Source of the DNA: Nannochloropsis salina CCMP1776
Lineage: Eukaryota > Sar > Eustigmatophyceae > Eustigmatales > Monodopsidaceae
NCBI GenBank assembly: GCA_004565275.1
Contig: SDOX01000009.1
Location: 294,007-358,006, forward strand
Length of the DNA: 64,000 nucleotides
Direction of reading: 5' to 3'
This document shows positions 32,047-42,304 of this stretch, piece by piece (the stretch's first letter is position 1; each line of letters begins with the position of its first letter). The notes beneath the pieces are model-generated. The model searched no databases. It had not been told where the DNA came from and saw only the letters and a program-made list of their open reading frames with translations. The position numbers and the translations under genes are program-made.

Positions 32047-32712
32047 AGGGTTATGACTGGTAACCTGTAATGGTAATTCCTCGTTCACTCGTGCACAAAC
32101 TGTCTCTTGTTGTGCGACCTCTTCGGTCAAACAAAAATGACGGAAAGAGATGAATCAAATTATTGAGGTGATGCAGCCACAGATCACGTTATTGCTCGCA
32201 GACTAGGCGTGCAATCACAATTCCCACCCGTACGCGAAGGCCCATCTACCCGTTTCTTGAATTTTCTTGGGCCGGCCCCTCGGTCCTCAAAACACAAGGT
32301 CAGGCCGGGTTCTCGGTCCACAAAAGACGGGGTCAGCTCCCCTCTTCCAACCTGATTCGGTCACAAAATCCCGACCTGATTCGGTCCACAAAATCTCCCT
32401 GCCGGAGGCTGCCTCCGCCTGCTGGAACAACTTTCGGGGGCTTGTAATCCCCACTCATGTAATCCGCTGCTATTGTTCCTCTTCTTACTTACCTTTGCCA
32501 ATTTTTTTAAAATGTGGTCACAGGGATACCAACGAAACCATTGGGAGGTTGAAGTGGTGTATAATTCAGCATTTTTTTGGCTTCTCTCCTGTCCACGCCT
32601 CGTCCTTGTTGCCACGTCTCAACCTTACCACATAAGTATTTTTTAGCAACGCAGTCTTTTTTCGCGGTAACTCCGGAGCGCAAGGACAAAACAACAAGTA
32701 ATTTCAGAAAAC
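32047..32712. other. Intergenic between divergent genes, with a degenerate repeat
   Basis: About 665 bp between the TMEM106-like start (-) and the DUF2993 gene (+). It contains the degenerate cggtccacaaaa repeat listed separately. Confidence 0.5.
32275..32400. repeat. Degenerate short-repeat cluster (core cggtccacaaaa)
   Basis: Four imperfect copies of cggtcc(a/t)caaaa occur within about 120 bp, with spacers of about 12-35 bp. The last two copies share a longer unit (acctgattcggtc...caaaatc) repeated at about 24-bp spacing. Confidence 0.6.
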
Positions 32713-33980
32713 ATGAGAGGCCTGCTGTCTATGGTGCTATGCCTGCTTTTGCAACCCGCGCTCGTTGAGGCTTTCACGTCCTGTCTGTCGCCTTTGACGA
32801 TCCCCGACACAGTGATAATGACATCGAGACAGAAACCGCCCCCAATAACGACTCCAACCAAGCAGATTTCTCAGCACACTAGAATAAGACCATTGTTATC
32901 TAGCACATTGCCGCAAGACAGGCCTGAGCGGCAAGGGAAGCGGTGGAGAAGAAGTCAAAGACCCGGCGAGGCGATTGAATACAGTATGAGTGAACGGAAA
33001 CCGATTTTGTCCACCGTCGTGGAGGTTCTAGCATCAAAACTAGTCCGCAAAACAGCGAGACGCGTGACAGGCTTGGACGTTGATGTGGGGGCACGCTCTA
33101 ATTCGGATGTTCTTGCTGGGAACTTGCCGTTAGTGAAGGTGCGTGAGGCTGCAGTTCGAAGGAATTCGTTTGTAGGACCGCCGACGTTTCAGAGTAGTAG
33201 AAGAGATTGTGGACCTATACCTTGTATGTCGAATGGCTCCCACAACAATCCCTGCTTCCTACAATTTGGTGCCATGCATCACAGGCGAAGTTCAGCCGCA
33301 TTGTCCTTGAAAACCTGCAAATCAGCGGGGGAGGGCGCATGGAGATCACCGGGCTGAACATCAGGCTGTTGGCCCTACTTCTGGCTCGCCGATTGTCTCT
33401 CATTCGAAAACCTTTCGAGGTATGTGGAGAATACGTGCTTACCCAGCAAGACGTGTCCGCCTCCAAGCTCATCCGCGACATGGTTCAGCTCCTCGTCAAC
33501 AACGTCCTCCGCACCCTCTTCCCCTCCCTGCACTTGACTTTCTTCGACGTTTCCATCGACTCCGTTCGCATCTCCCCCCGGAGAAAACTAGCAGTGCACG
33601 GAACGGCCAACGTGGCGGAGTCAGCCTCGGGGATGCCCTTCACACTCTTGACGGGGGTGGGCCTGGCGGGGGACGGGCATATCGTGTACCTGGACGACCC
33701 GGAGCTAGTGCTCAACCCCAAGGCGCCTCTGCCAGTGAAGGTGCCCTTGGGCTCCATCCGGGCGTTTGACGTGGACATCGGAGACAACGCGCGCATCGAG
33801 CGACTGGAGATAGATGAGGCAAGGGGTGTGACGGTGACGGCCCGCACCCTTATCACGCCGGCGCCGCCTTTTCAGGTCACGGATGTGGGGAAGCGAGCAG
33901 CCTTTTTGTATGACATGGGGGCGTTCTTCAGCAGTTTTTTCGGGTTCACCCATTTTTCTGATCTGAACCTGGATGGCTAA
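32713..33980 (+). CDS. Plastid-targeted DUF2993 protein
   Basis: Two exons: 32713-33138 and 33285-33980; 373 aa, phase-0 junction (LVK|AKFSR). Residues 1-20 form a signal peptide ending VEA-F, followed by a Ser/Thr/Arg/Pro-rich transit-like region to about residue 85: the ochrophyte plastid presequence. The mature part starts with VVEVLASKLVRKTARRVTGLDVDV and continues through IVLENLQISGGGRMEITGLNIRLL, LTFFDVSIDSVRISPRRKLAVHG and GDGHIVYLDDPELVLNP. This alternating pattern matches DUF2993 (LmeA-like), a lipid-binding tubular beta fold found in actinobacteria, cyanobacteria and plastids. A role at plastid membranes is possible, but the substrate is unknown. Confidence 0.72.
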
Positions 33981-34574
33981 TGCCGAGTGACGGAACGGCG
34001 GTCAGGGAGGGGGACGGAGGGTGAGGAAGCGAGCTAGAACAGACATAGGGGCGTATAGGGAGTACCACAGGAACTGGAAGGCATAAGATTGTGGACGTCA
34101 GAGGCGAACGAGGCGCTTGGATGGCAGACGCAGCCGATGACTGGGTGGATGCCGAGGCCGGCCATGAGGAGCGTGGCGGAGGGCGAATGCTTCGAAAGGG
34201 AGTTCCAGTGAGTGCATGTGCAGGGAATAGACAGGTAATTTAAGATACTGTGGCAGCTGGGCGCTAGAGAACGGCTGCATACATTGCTGGTCAGTTTGAA
34301 TGTAGCGCAAACCGCTTGTACAGATAGACATTGAGAGTGCAACACAGACACGAATGCTTGTATATAACTGCTTAAAATTGATTTTTGTCATAGAGTACAA
34401 TTGAGGCATTGAGTAAGCTTCAAAGGAATTGATTGATCAAGTTGTCACAAATATTTCAAGTTCACCAGCCTATTTGGTTATTAGTTGGCCAGTAAATCTG
34501 CACAACATCTAGCCTTTCTGTTCCTGGATTATGATTTTCTTGCACGGCCCTGCGCCCTCCGTACTACCCAAATT
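33981..34574. other. Intergenic between convergent genes
   Basis: About 590 bp between the DUF2993 gene (+) and LYRM4 (-). Minus-strand frames at 34034-34409 lack a protein-like pattern. Confidence 0.5.
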
Positions 34575-34856
34575 CTATCCTAAAGTTGGGGCTTTCACAT
34601 CAAGTTCCATGACAGAACGTTTCGACGGGTAGAGGTGGCTTATCAAGACCTGTCGCTTGAGCATTTCCAAATTCTTGACTCCGTCCTTGTACTCCCGCAC
34701 TGCTTCTTCTCCACTCGAAGATCGACCCTCCTGAAAACCTAACGTGACTCGACGCTTTGCGTAGTCACGGAAGTTGTAATCTTCTAAGCGCCCCGCCTGT
34801 CGAAGCAAAGAGCGAAATAACCCCAAGACGTGCTGACGTGATGGGGTCGCAGACAT
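34575..34856 (-). CDS. LYRM4: LYRM4/ISD11 iron-sulfur cluster assembly factor
   Basis: A 93-aa single-exon LYR-motif protein. The motif is near the N-terminus (GLFRSLLRQAGRL, an L-F-R variant), followed by YNFRDYAKRRVTLGFQEG and a C-terminal helix LEMLKRQVLISHLYP. ISD11 binds and stabilises the cysteine desulfurase NFS1 together with acyl carrier protein in the mitochondrial matrix and is specific to eukaryotes. The length matches the family (90-95 aa). The start codon is unambiguous. It lies 461 bp from the divergent FANCD2-like gene. Confidence 0.88.
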   Translation of the reverse strand: MSATPSRQHVLGLFRSLLRQAGRLEDYNFRDYAKRRVTLGFQEGRSSSGEEAVREYKDGVKNLEMLKRQVLISHLYPSKRSVMELDVKAPTLG

Positions 34857-35317
34857 GTCACCGCGGGATGAAGCAGAAAAAGAATGTGCGACTGTGCCAG
34901 TGGGTCGGTAAACGAAATATGTGACGAGTGATCAGTCATATTGCATGTAATGAAGCATAATGCTTTCCGGCATAATCATCAAAGGAGCGGAAAGCAGGAA
35001 GAGCATGCTTGAGCTCATCTGCGAGTTGTCTATGACAGAACTGAGCATGGATATCCGCCAGCGCTGATTCTTGCCATCAATTCCCTCGCACCACTTTGCC
35101 TTGAGCTGGCGGTTGGTCTTCAAATCCAATTTTAATGCCCCTGTCACTCTTTTTCGAAACATGAGCAGCATGCGCGTGCACCTGGTCACGTGAGGAATGG
35201 GTTGCGGCATGTCTTTTTATCGCCCATCTTCCTCGCTTGTATGTCGGTTGATCCGGCAAAGAACAAAGCTTTAGAATGATTTTTAACCGAGGCAATATTT
35301 TTTAATGCAGGTTAATC
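34857..35317. other. Divergent intergenic (LYRM4 / FANCD2-like)
   Basis: 461 bp holding both promoters. A minus-strand open frame (34932-35210, 92 aa) is present, but I cannot support it as coding. Confidence 0.5.
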
Positions 35318-38300
35318 ATGCGGTATGACCAGAGCAACCACGGTGATTGCGAAAAGAAGGACTTCCCTGGAGTTGACGATTTACATGAGTTGTCCCTTTC
35401 CGAGGCGTTGTCAGCTGCAGGAGACCTGCTATCTCATGAAGAGACACGTCTCCCTGCGGCCTTTGCCTTACTTGAGCGTCTAAAGTTGTCTGCTACCGAA
35501 AATGGCGCTGCTCAAGGAGTGGATAAAATATTGCGATTACTGGGACGCAATTTGGGGTACCACCCGGCGGTTCTGGAGCAGGTGCTGGAGGCCCTGAGCC
35601 TCGGCGAGAACTCGGGTCCGATCATCGAGGCCCTCCCGCTCCTGGTAGTGGGGGCAGCGCCCGCAGAGGTGGCCCGGGTGGTGGAAGCGATGAAGTCGGC
35701 TTTGCAGGATGATATGGCAGGACTCTTGTTGCCCGTGTTGGGCGCACTTTTCGATCTGCCGCTCGGGCCACGCTTGCGGCGCGAGACCCTGGCCCTGGCC
35801 CAGGAGGCTTTGGCGGTTGTGAAGGACGCAGACGTGCCTGTCATAGTACGGACGCTGTTGCGGAGCTTGGACGACCACAGCGACCCGGCAGTGCTGGGAC
35901 AGATCCGTCGTGAGTGTGCCAATTTGAGTCCCCAAGCGATGGCGGTGCTGATGGAGGTCCTCTCCAGCACGCTGGCGACCAGCCCCCGCGTGGCACGGTT
36001 GCTGCTCATGAGCATCCGATCCTGCGCCGGTGCCAGAAGCATCCTCCTGGACTGGCAGCGCCAAGAGCTTCAGCAGCACATCTCGATCGTGGACGCGTTG
36101 ACGCTAGTCTTGCTGCTTCCCCATCCCTCCCACCGGCCAGTGGTTCAGGAAACCTTGTTGCGCGCTCTGGCCGCCTCTCCGCCGATACAGGCCGAGAGCG
36201 GTGGACAACGGAGGGGAAGACCAGCTCCTAGAGGTCGCTGTTTAGCATCGCATTTGTGTGCGATTGTAGAACTGACCGTCGACAAGCTCTGGCAGGCCGT
36301 GGCCTCCACGCTCGCCGAGATGTCTCAGTGGCTGCTGCTGAGCGCGCTGCTCCCGCCCCCTTGCCCGTCGCCAGGCCTGGAAGCGGGACGCCAGGCTAGA
36401 GCTCTCGCTACTCACCTCTTGCGACGGCTCTTTCAGCTTCATGTCGGACTTCGGGACGAGATCCTAGGGTTCCTGATGACGCTGTTCCTGGCGTGTGGGC
36501 GCGGGGTGGCGGCGGGGCTGGAGCTGCCCGGGGTTGCAGGATGTCGTGGTGGGCGAGGAGGGGGACAAAGGACGAGCGAGCTGCTTGAGCTGATGCGGGC
36601 CAGTCACTCCATCATCGTGGGTCTTGCTCAGGACTCCTCGCAACTGCTGGTACCGTACGCGGGCATGCTCTGCGACCAGCTCCTGAACTCTGCATTCGAA
36701 ATACCCGTGCCCCTTATGGCGCCCTTGCTTCGCAGCCTCTCCCTCTTGGCGCGCTCTCACGCAGCATCGGGCATCGAGATTGCGCTTTTCATCTACATCC
36801 AGAAACACTTGTGGACAAACCCCGTGACAAATGCTGGGACGGGCGCCCGAGGCGGCAGCTTGAGACCGCGAGCCCAGAGCACCGGGCATGGAGACGTCAC
36901 TTGGGTGGTGGACAGCGCGGACAGCGACGACGGGCGAAAGCTCACGAGCCTCATTCTGGCGGAGACACTCGTGTCCTTGGAGAAGGGAGCCGCCGGCCAG
37001 GGCCAGGAGGTGCCCGCGGGGGCGGACGACCTCTCCGGAGTCTTGGACTGGGTTGTCAGCTCCCTTCCCGTCGCGGCCCCGAAGATCGCGGCTTTTGGGC
37101 TTCGTTTCCTCCTCCGCGTGCTGCGAGGAACTAGTAGTGAGAGCCTCGGCGACAGTGACACGCGCATGAAGGTGCTGAGACGGCAAGTCGAAGATGCGAC
37201 TCTCAGTATCGCGTGCCGGTTGGGGATCATACAGCGATCAGAGGACGTGAAGAATCTGAATTCGAAGCGGCTTTCATACCATGTTTCGGACAATCTTGAG
37301 GGACTGTCACTCGGCAACAATGCTTTGCCATGGCGAGCTAAGTTCCTAGGACCTGCCGCGGCATCTGGGAGCTCGCCCCTCGCGAGGAAAGGCGTGCTAA
37401 GCGCGCTGACCCGCTCAGATCAGGAGACAGAGCACGGGAGAGATGAAAGGGGGGAAGTGACCTGGGCCTGGTGTCTTGAGGGATTGGTAGAAGACTTTGT
37501 CCCGCGGATAGCAGCTGCAGAGGCTGTTGGGCTTGGGCAGCTTCTCTTGATACGCACCACGGTCGCAGCCCTTTGTGAGCTGCAGTTTCAGGTCTATGCC
37601 GGTGCGAAGGAGAAGGCGAGATGCTTCGAGCGCTTGGCTGCCGCGCCCATGCTTTTGCCCCCCTGGCCTGATGTGGTGGGACGGAGACCAGCAGGGGAGG
37701 GCCTGGGGAGAGAGGAGCCCGTGTCACCTTGGGCGGCAACAGACGAGCGGGAGCAGGGCTGGGAGGAGGATACGCGGCTGTGGAGGGTGAAGGCGCGCGT
37801 CGCGACCCGGAGGGGGCGAAGTGGTAGGCGGAGAAAAGCCAAAAAGGCTAAGGTCTGCTCCACTGATTCTGTAGCTGGGCACTACAGGAGGGACAGGGGA
37901 GAAGAGGAGGAAGAGGAGGGCGATGACGAGGAAGACGTCTTCCGCGACCGCCTCGGTCTCAGGGACCGGTGGCTACGTGCGGGGTGGGGTGCCCTCTTCG
38001 GTCTCCTGGTCACGGGGGCCCTGATCGAAAGCTGGACGCGGGGACGGAAAGGACAGGAGGCATGGAGCGAACAGGTTTCGGAATCTGCTCTGCTTGCTTT
38101 GCTGCGCCGGCATGTCGACCTGTTCCAGCGCGTGCGCCGGTGTCTGGAGCGCGTGTCCCCGACTGCCTGTGGAAATGAGACACTGCGAGAAGTGACTCAG
38201 GCGGCCGCTACGGAGCCTATCCGTGTCACCCGGGGCCGTCAGCAGCTGGAGCGAGCCATGGCGGCCTACGGCGAGACCGCTTTGGGACCGATCCAGCTTC

Positions 38301-40909
38301 AAGACGAACTGTTGGCGGTGCTCCTGGACTGGACAAGCGAGGCCCTGCAGGGAATGTGTCATCGGAAGGACATGCCAGAATATGACGGCGAGATGGCTGA
38401 AGATTTTGGCGTCAGTGTAGGCGATGAGAGGCTGGCAGCCTTGTTAGGATGTGTCCGATGCGTAATGGAGACAGTTATTAACCGAGACGACCTGGCTGTG
38501 GCGGTTGAGGGAGTGAGCTCCCCGGAAGAGAGCGAAGACGGGGGCTGGGACATTCCTCACGACCACCAACTCGCGCAGCAGCCTCTTCGATTTGACGCAT
38601 TGAAAGTGTGCAATGTGCAGCGTATGACATCTCAAATAAGCGCCCTGAACGTGCTACTGCGAAGGGTGCGAGTACACTACGGTCTAATTCGAGGGGATGC
38701 GGCTGCTAGTAGACCTCTTGAACCAGCAGATATCTCGGACTTGTTATGTATGTACGTTGGCTATGTCCGTAGTTTGTGCACACATCTTAGAGATCAAGAG
38801 CACTGGGAAGTTAATGCGTGCAGGACTCCTGAGTGCAGGATAAAGAACGAGGCGTCTGAAACAGCCCCATGTTCCTTGGCGTCCTCGAGCGTTCAAGATA
38901 ATCAGAACCAATTGCCTGTTCTTAGCACAGAGAATATGGCGCGTCTCTTTGCACCAAATAATGATGGAGGAGGCTGTGAGGGGGGGCAGCTCAGCGAAGA
39001 CGAATCGCGTGAGCAAGCTTTTGAGTTCCTGAGAACAGAAATGAGGATAGCTGAGGATGAAGGTGTGGCTTGCGGTTTGCTTGAACTTTTGGCGTGTTTG
39101 ACGGCTGGGACGCGCAAAGCAGGCGTGGCTGCTTGTTTTACAGCATTAACTTGCTTGGAGACTGCGTATCCGGTGATAAACCCAGATCCTCGCGAAATTC
39201 GAGGGCTAGAAATGGGTCTTGGAAGCATCAGCAGGGGTTGCAAGACGGAGAGCAGCTTGCCCTTTGCACTCTTGCATTTGCTGCGGCCCCAGCTTGGTCG
39301 TCATGAGGTGCAGACAAGGGTCCTCTTGGATGTTCGCAAGGCTGCTCTAAGCCCAACTTCGCCTCTGGCCCATCGGCCCGTGCTGCGTCACTTCTTGTTG
39401 ACTTTTTGGAGTCTTCTGCCGCAGGACCGTCGAGCCGCCGGTCTGGTCCGGCTTTGTGAAGGAATGGAGGCTGTCCACAGGGGGGAAAGCTCTGCTTTGG
39501 AGGAGCTATCGGCTCGTGAGACCGGGGAGCGGCGACGAACGCGCTTCCCGGGCAATCAGCATCGCAGTGGTACCGGGCAAATGTCTTCCTCCTCGTATCT
39601 AGAAGAAAGGGAGCTTGCTTTACGAGTCCTGCGTGGTGTCAGTCCCGAGGAGATACCTGCCGTGCTTGAACTACTCTTACTCCTGGCACTAGCAACGTTG
39701 CTTTTGGCGCGTCCACAAAGCGCCCCACGATTGCCTCACGAAGGCAGTGAAACGATGCCATCGCACAACCCCTATGGAGACGTACGGGCAGCCCTGATGG
39801 CTCTCGGACATGTCATACAGCTTGTAGGGTCGGGTAGAGCGGGAACGATTGAGAGTGGACGAAGAAGTGTGCGTCTATCGGCGTGTACGGTCAAGACGGC
39901 CTGCCTGGCCCTCGGCGGCCTGCAGTGGCAGATTGAACGCTGCTTGGATTGGCGAACTGCGCGAGGGGGGCCGCGGGAGGTAGAGACAGCAGACGAAGCC
40001 GCTCAAGAGCAAGGACGTCAGCAAGAGACGGCCCTGGATCACGTGCAGGCCCTTGTAGAGGACGGCTTGTCCTTTGTCGCGCTGGTGGCGGATGCTTCCA
40101 GAGCGATGAAAGAGAAGCAAGACATGGCGCCGGAAAGTAGCAGCGGGCGTTCCAGTGCCACGAGGAGGCGTAAGCGTGACCGTTGTCCTCTTGAGCATCC
40201 TGCAGGAAGAAGGTGGGAAGGTCTGACAGCAAATTCGTTCGACCACCGATTTGTGGCCCGATGCGTGCTGGCGTGTGAGAGGTTGGTTGAAGCTCTCCGG
40301 GACGTTGTCACCTTACTGCGGCTGCCGATTAAAATTGAAGGTTTACCAACATTTTCTGGTCAGTCTTTAAAGAAAACGAGTGGTGCCCAAGAAAAAAAAA
40401 GAAGTCCTGAAAGTCACCGATTCGGCGGTAAAATGAAGCGAAGCATGTTGCAAGATTTCGCAGAAGCCGAAAGGGAGAGTGAGGGCAATGATTGCACTGA
40501 CTCGAATGCGACGACTCGATACATGCGGAGTAGGGGTGCGATGGGTCGTAGAGGGGAATGGGAGAGGTTGCGCCCGTCATCGGATGACGAGGACGGCTCA
40601 GTCGACTCTGAAGATGATGAGGAGACGGACGAAATGAAGGAGGACGAGGAGCAATTTTATGCCCTGATCTCGGGCTCAAGAGAGGACGGGTGTTGGGCAT
40701 ACTCCGACGATGTGTCAGGGTGGGGAGACGACAGGGCTGAAGACGTGGAAGACGAGGAAGAAAATGACTCCTCTCCTGTCCTTGGACGGAGCCGGCGCAA
40801 GGTTTTCTCTTCCACTTCGAATGTTGTCGTATGCGGGGGTAGCAGCGCACAAGTGCGGGGTAGTGAGGACACTACCCTGGTAGTTCGATTCGAGAGCGGA
40901 AAAAAGTAG
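35318..40909 (+). CDS. FANCD2: FANCD2-like Fanconi anaemia protein, 1863 aa
   Basis: A single 5.6-kb exon. The protein is an almost wholly helical solenoid with a strongly acidic C-terminus (about 1750-1830, SDDEDGSVDSEDDEETDEM), as in FANCD2. Recalled family matches include DVPVIVRTLLRSLDD against human LPVIIKFILHS, a segment with SIIVGLAQ against SILSLAQ, and ALFIYIQKHL followed by GRKLTSLILAETLV against the human region around the ubiquitinated Lys561 (KLIGIIGAV). This would make Lys541 the candidate monoubiquitination site. FANCD2 clamps DNA with FANCI during interstrand-crosslink repair. It is longer than the ~1450-aa animal proteins through Gly/Arg/Glu-rich insertions (near 280-300, 510-530, 790-870). 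A FANCI paralogue or another HEAT-repeat protein is the main alternative. Confidence 0.68.
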   Translation: MRYDQSNHGDCEKKDFPGVDDLHELSLSEALSAAGDLLSHEETRLPAAFALLERLKLSATENGAAQGVDKILRLLGRNLGYHPAVLEQVLEALSLGENSGPIIEALPLLVVGAAPAEVARVVEAMKSALQDDMAGLLLPVLGALFDLPLGPRLRRETLALAQEALAVVKDADVPVIVRTLLRSLDDHSDPAVLGQIRRECANLSPQAMAVLMEVLSSTLATSPRVARLLLMSIRSCAGARSILLDWQRQELQQHISIVDALTLVLLLPHPSHRPVVQETLLRALAASPPIQAESGGQRRGRPAPRGRCLASHLCAIVELTVDKLWQAVASTLAEMSQWLLLSALLPPPCPSPGLEAGRQARALATHLLRRLFQLHVGLRDEILGFLMTLFLACGRGVAAGLELPGVAGCRGGRGGGQRTSELLELMRASHSIIVGLAQDSSQLLVPYAGMLCDQLLNSAFEIPVPLMAPLLRSLSLLARSHAASGIEIALFIYIQKHLWTNPVTNAGTGARGGSLRPRAQSTGHGDVTWVVDSADSDDGRKLTSLILAETLVSLEKGAAGQGQEVPAGADDLSGVLDWVVSSLPVAAPKIAAFGLRFLLRVLRGTSSESLGDSDTRMKVLRRQVEDATLSIACRLGIIQRSEDVKNLNSKRLSYHVSDNLEGLSLGNNALPWRAKFLGPAAASGSSPLARKGVLSALTRSDQETEHGRDERGEVTWAWCLEGLVEDFVPRIAAAEAVGLGQLLLIRTTVAALCELQFQVYAGAKEKARCFERLAAAPMLLPPWPDVVGRRPAGEGLGREEPVSPWAATDEREQGWEEDTRLWRVKARVATRRGRSGRRRKAKKAKVCSTDSVAGHYRRDRGEEEEEEGDDEEDVFRDRLGLRDRWLRAGWGALFGLLVTGALIESWTRGRKGQEAWSEQVSESALLALLRRHVDLFQRVRRCLERVSPTACGNETLREVTQAAATEPIRVTRGRQQLERAMAAYGETALGPIQLQDELLAVLLDWTSEALQGMCHRKDMPEYDGEMAEDFGVSVGDERLAALLGCVRCVMETVINRDDLAVAVEGVSSPEESEDGGWDIPHDHQLAQQPLRFDALKVCNVQRMTSQISALNVLLRRVRVHYGLIRGDAAASRPLEPADISDLLCMYVGYVRSLCTHLRDQEHWEVNACRTPECRIKNEASETAPCSLASSSVQDNQNQLPVLSTENMARLFAPNNDGGGCEGGQLSEDESREQAFEFLRTEMRIAEDEGVACGLLELLACLTAGTRKAGVAACFTALTCLETAYPVINPDPREIRGLEMGLGSISRGCKTESSLPFALLHLLRPQLGRHEVQTRVLLDVRKAALSPTSPLAHRPVLRHFLLTFWSLLPQDRRAAGLVRLCEGMEAVHRGESSALEELSARETGERRRTRFPGNQHRSGTGQMSSSSYLEERELALRVLRGVSPEEIPAVLELLLLLALATLLLARPQSAPRLPHEGSETMPSHNPYGDVRAALMALGHVIQLVGSGRAGTIESGRRSVRLSACTVKTACLALGGLQWQIERCLDWRTARGGPREVETADEAAQEQGRQQETALDHVQALVEDGLSFVALVADASRAMKEKQDMAPESSSGRSSATRRRKRDRCPLEHPAGRRWEGLTANSFDHRFVARCVLACERLVEALRDVVTLLRLPIKIEGLPTFSGQSLKKTSGAQEKKRSPESHRFGGKMKRSMLQDFAEAERESEGNDCTDSNATTRYMRSRGAMGRRGEWERLRPSSDDEDGSVDSEDDEETDEMKEDEEQFYALISGSREDGCWAYSDDVSGWGDDRAEDVEDEEENDSSPVLGRSRRKVFSSTSNVVVCGGSSAQVRGSEDTTLVVRFESGKK

Positions 40910-41182
40910 AGGACCTCTGTGAAGACAGATGAGACACAAACCAGAGAGCCATGCTAGTCTTCTCCATATACAAACCAGGGATTGGGAATCAACTGTATAA
41001 AGCATGGAAGCCTCAGTCTTGAAAATTGTTCGTCCTGAGGGCTGAGCGTCACTTTTTCTTCGCTTTACCCAAAGAATGGGAAGTCCAACACCCTCACTCA
41101 TGCACTTTGCTCTTTCCATTTACTTGTTTGGGTTAAATTCCACGACATGAATGTCTTCAGGATCGGAAGAAGCGCCTTCGTC

Positions 41183-42304
41183 TTAAGCGCTCTTCTGGAC
41201 CTTCTTTTTCAAACCTCGCTTGCGCAGACCCGCATGCATATTAAGCACGATTATTGAAAGGAGAGACTTGGGCATGCAGGACATGAGATAGAGCTGAAAT
41301 GCGTGGCTCCAGTAGGGCGAGACAGAGTCCTCGTATCCGATAAAGCGCACAGCCGCCTTCGCATAGCCCGCGGGGGACGGAACCGTCAGGCTTGCTTTAC
41401 GGATCTTGGCCAACTTGGTAGCCACGAAGAGCGGCGTCTGTACCTGTACGCGGATACCCCTCCCCTTGTACTCGGCGTCCAAGGACTGGGAGAAGAGCTC
41501 GACGAAGGACTTGGCGCCGGAGTAGAGAGAGAGCAGGGGGGAGGGGTTTCGAGAGGCAGCTGATGCCAAGTTCACCACGGCTCCACGCCTTTTGGCTACC
41601 ATACTAGGCAGCAACAAGCGCGTCATATACAGTGTGGATGTCACATTCAAATTCACTAGGGCGTGGACATGCTCGTCCGAGAGCTCGTCGAAGTACATGG
41701 GAAAGTCATAACTTTGGCCCACGTTGTTGATCAGAACGCCAACATCCAGGCCCTTTGTTGCCTGCTTGACCTTGGCTTGCGCATCTTCGTTGAAGTTGCC
41801 GAAGTCGATGCCTGAATCACGATGTGTTGGGTACTCGGCGGTAAAACACGATGACATCTCTCCTCTGGAGCCAAGGGAAAAGACTCCCCACCTGCGCACT
41901 TTCTACCCTCCAGGCATCAAATGCCCGTATATCGCTTTCTCGCACTTACTAAGAATATGGACTTCAACATTCGGATACTTGGATTTGATTTCCGCGGCTG
42001 TGTCTCGGAGCTTAGTCTCCGTGCGAGAAATTAATAACAAGCTCAAGCCTTGTCTTGCAAGTTCGAAGGCATACGCTTTACCAATGCCGTCCGTCGCGCC
42101 TGTCACAACTGCCCACTCCCCGAATTTTCTCAGTTTTTTTCCAGGACGCAGAAAGAAGCGGTAGAATGCCTGGCATGCACTAAGCACAAACTTCAGCACA
42201 ACCACTGCTCCGATCCCGAACAGGAGCTGTCCAAGCGCTGGCTGTGTCTTCAAGGCCTCCGTAAAGTCGACCGCCGTAACATTGAGCAAGCTCTTGAGAT
42301 CCAT
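41183..42304 (-). CDS. Very-long-chain 3-ketoacyl-CoA reductase (HSD17B12/KAR type)
   Basis: Two exons (complement): 41950-42304 and 41183-41811; 327 aa. An N-terminal membrane anchor (about 22-45) precedes a short-chain dehydrogenase domain with the cofactor motif VVTGATDGIGKAYA. NNVGQSY follows, then the catalytic Ser in NLASAASRNPSP, and Tyr and Lys in LYSGAKS. The C-terminus has a hydrophobic segment and a Lys-rich end (RGLKKKVQKSA) with a dilysine-like ER signal. KAR catalyses the first NADPH-dependent reduction of the fatty-acid elongase cycle at the ER. Family position is given by the KYPNVEVHIL|SIDF junction, which also validates the intron. It converges on the FANCD2-like gene (273 bp). 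Confidence 0.92.

Noticed and set aside
34932-35295. Minus-strand frames upstream of LYRM4
   Set aside because: No motif, and they lie in the short divergent promoter interval.
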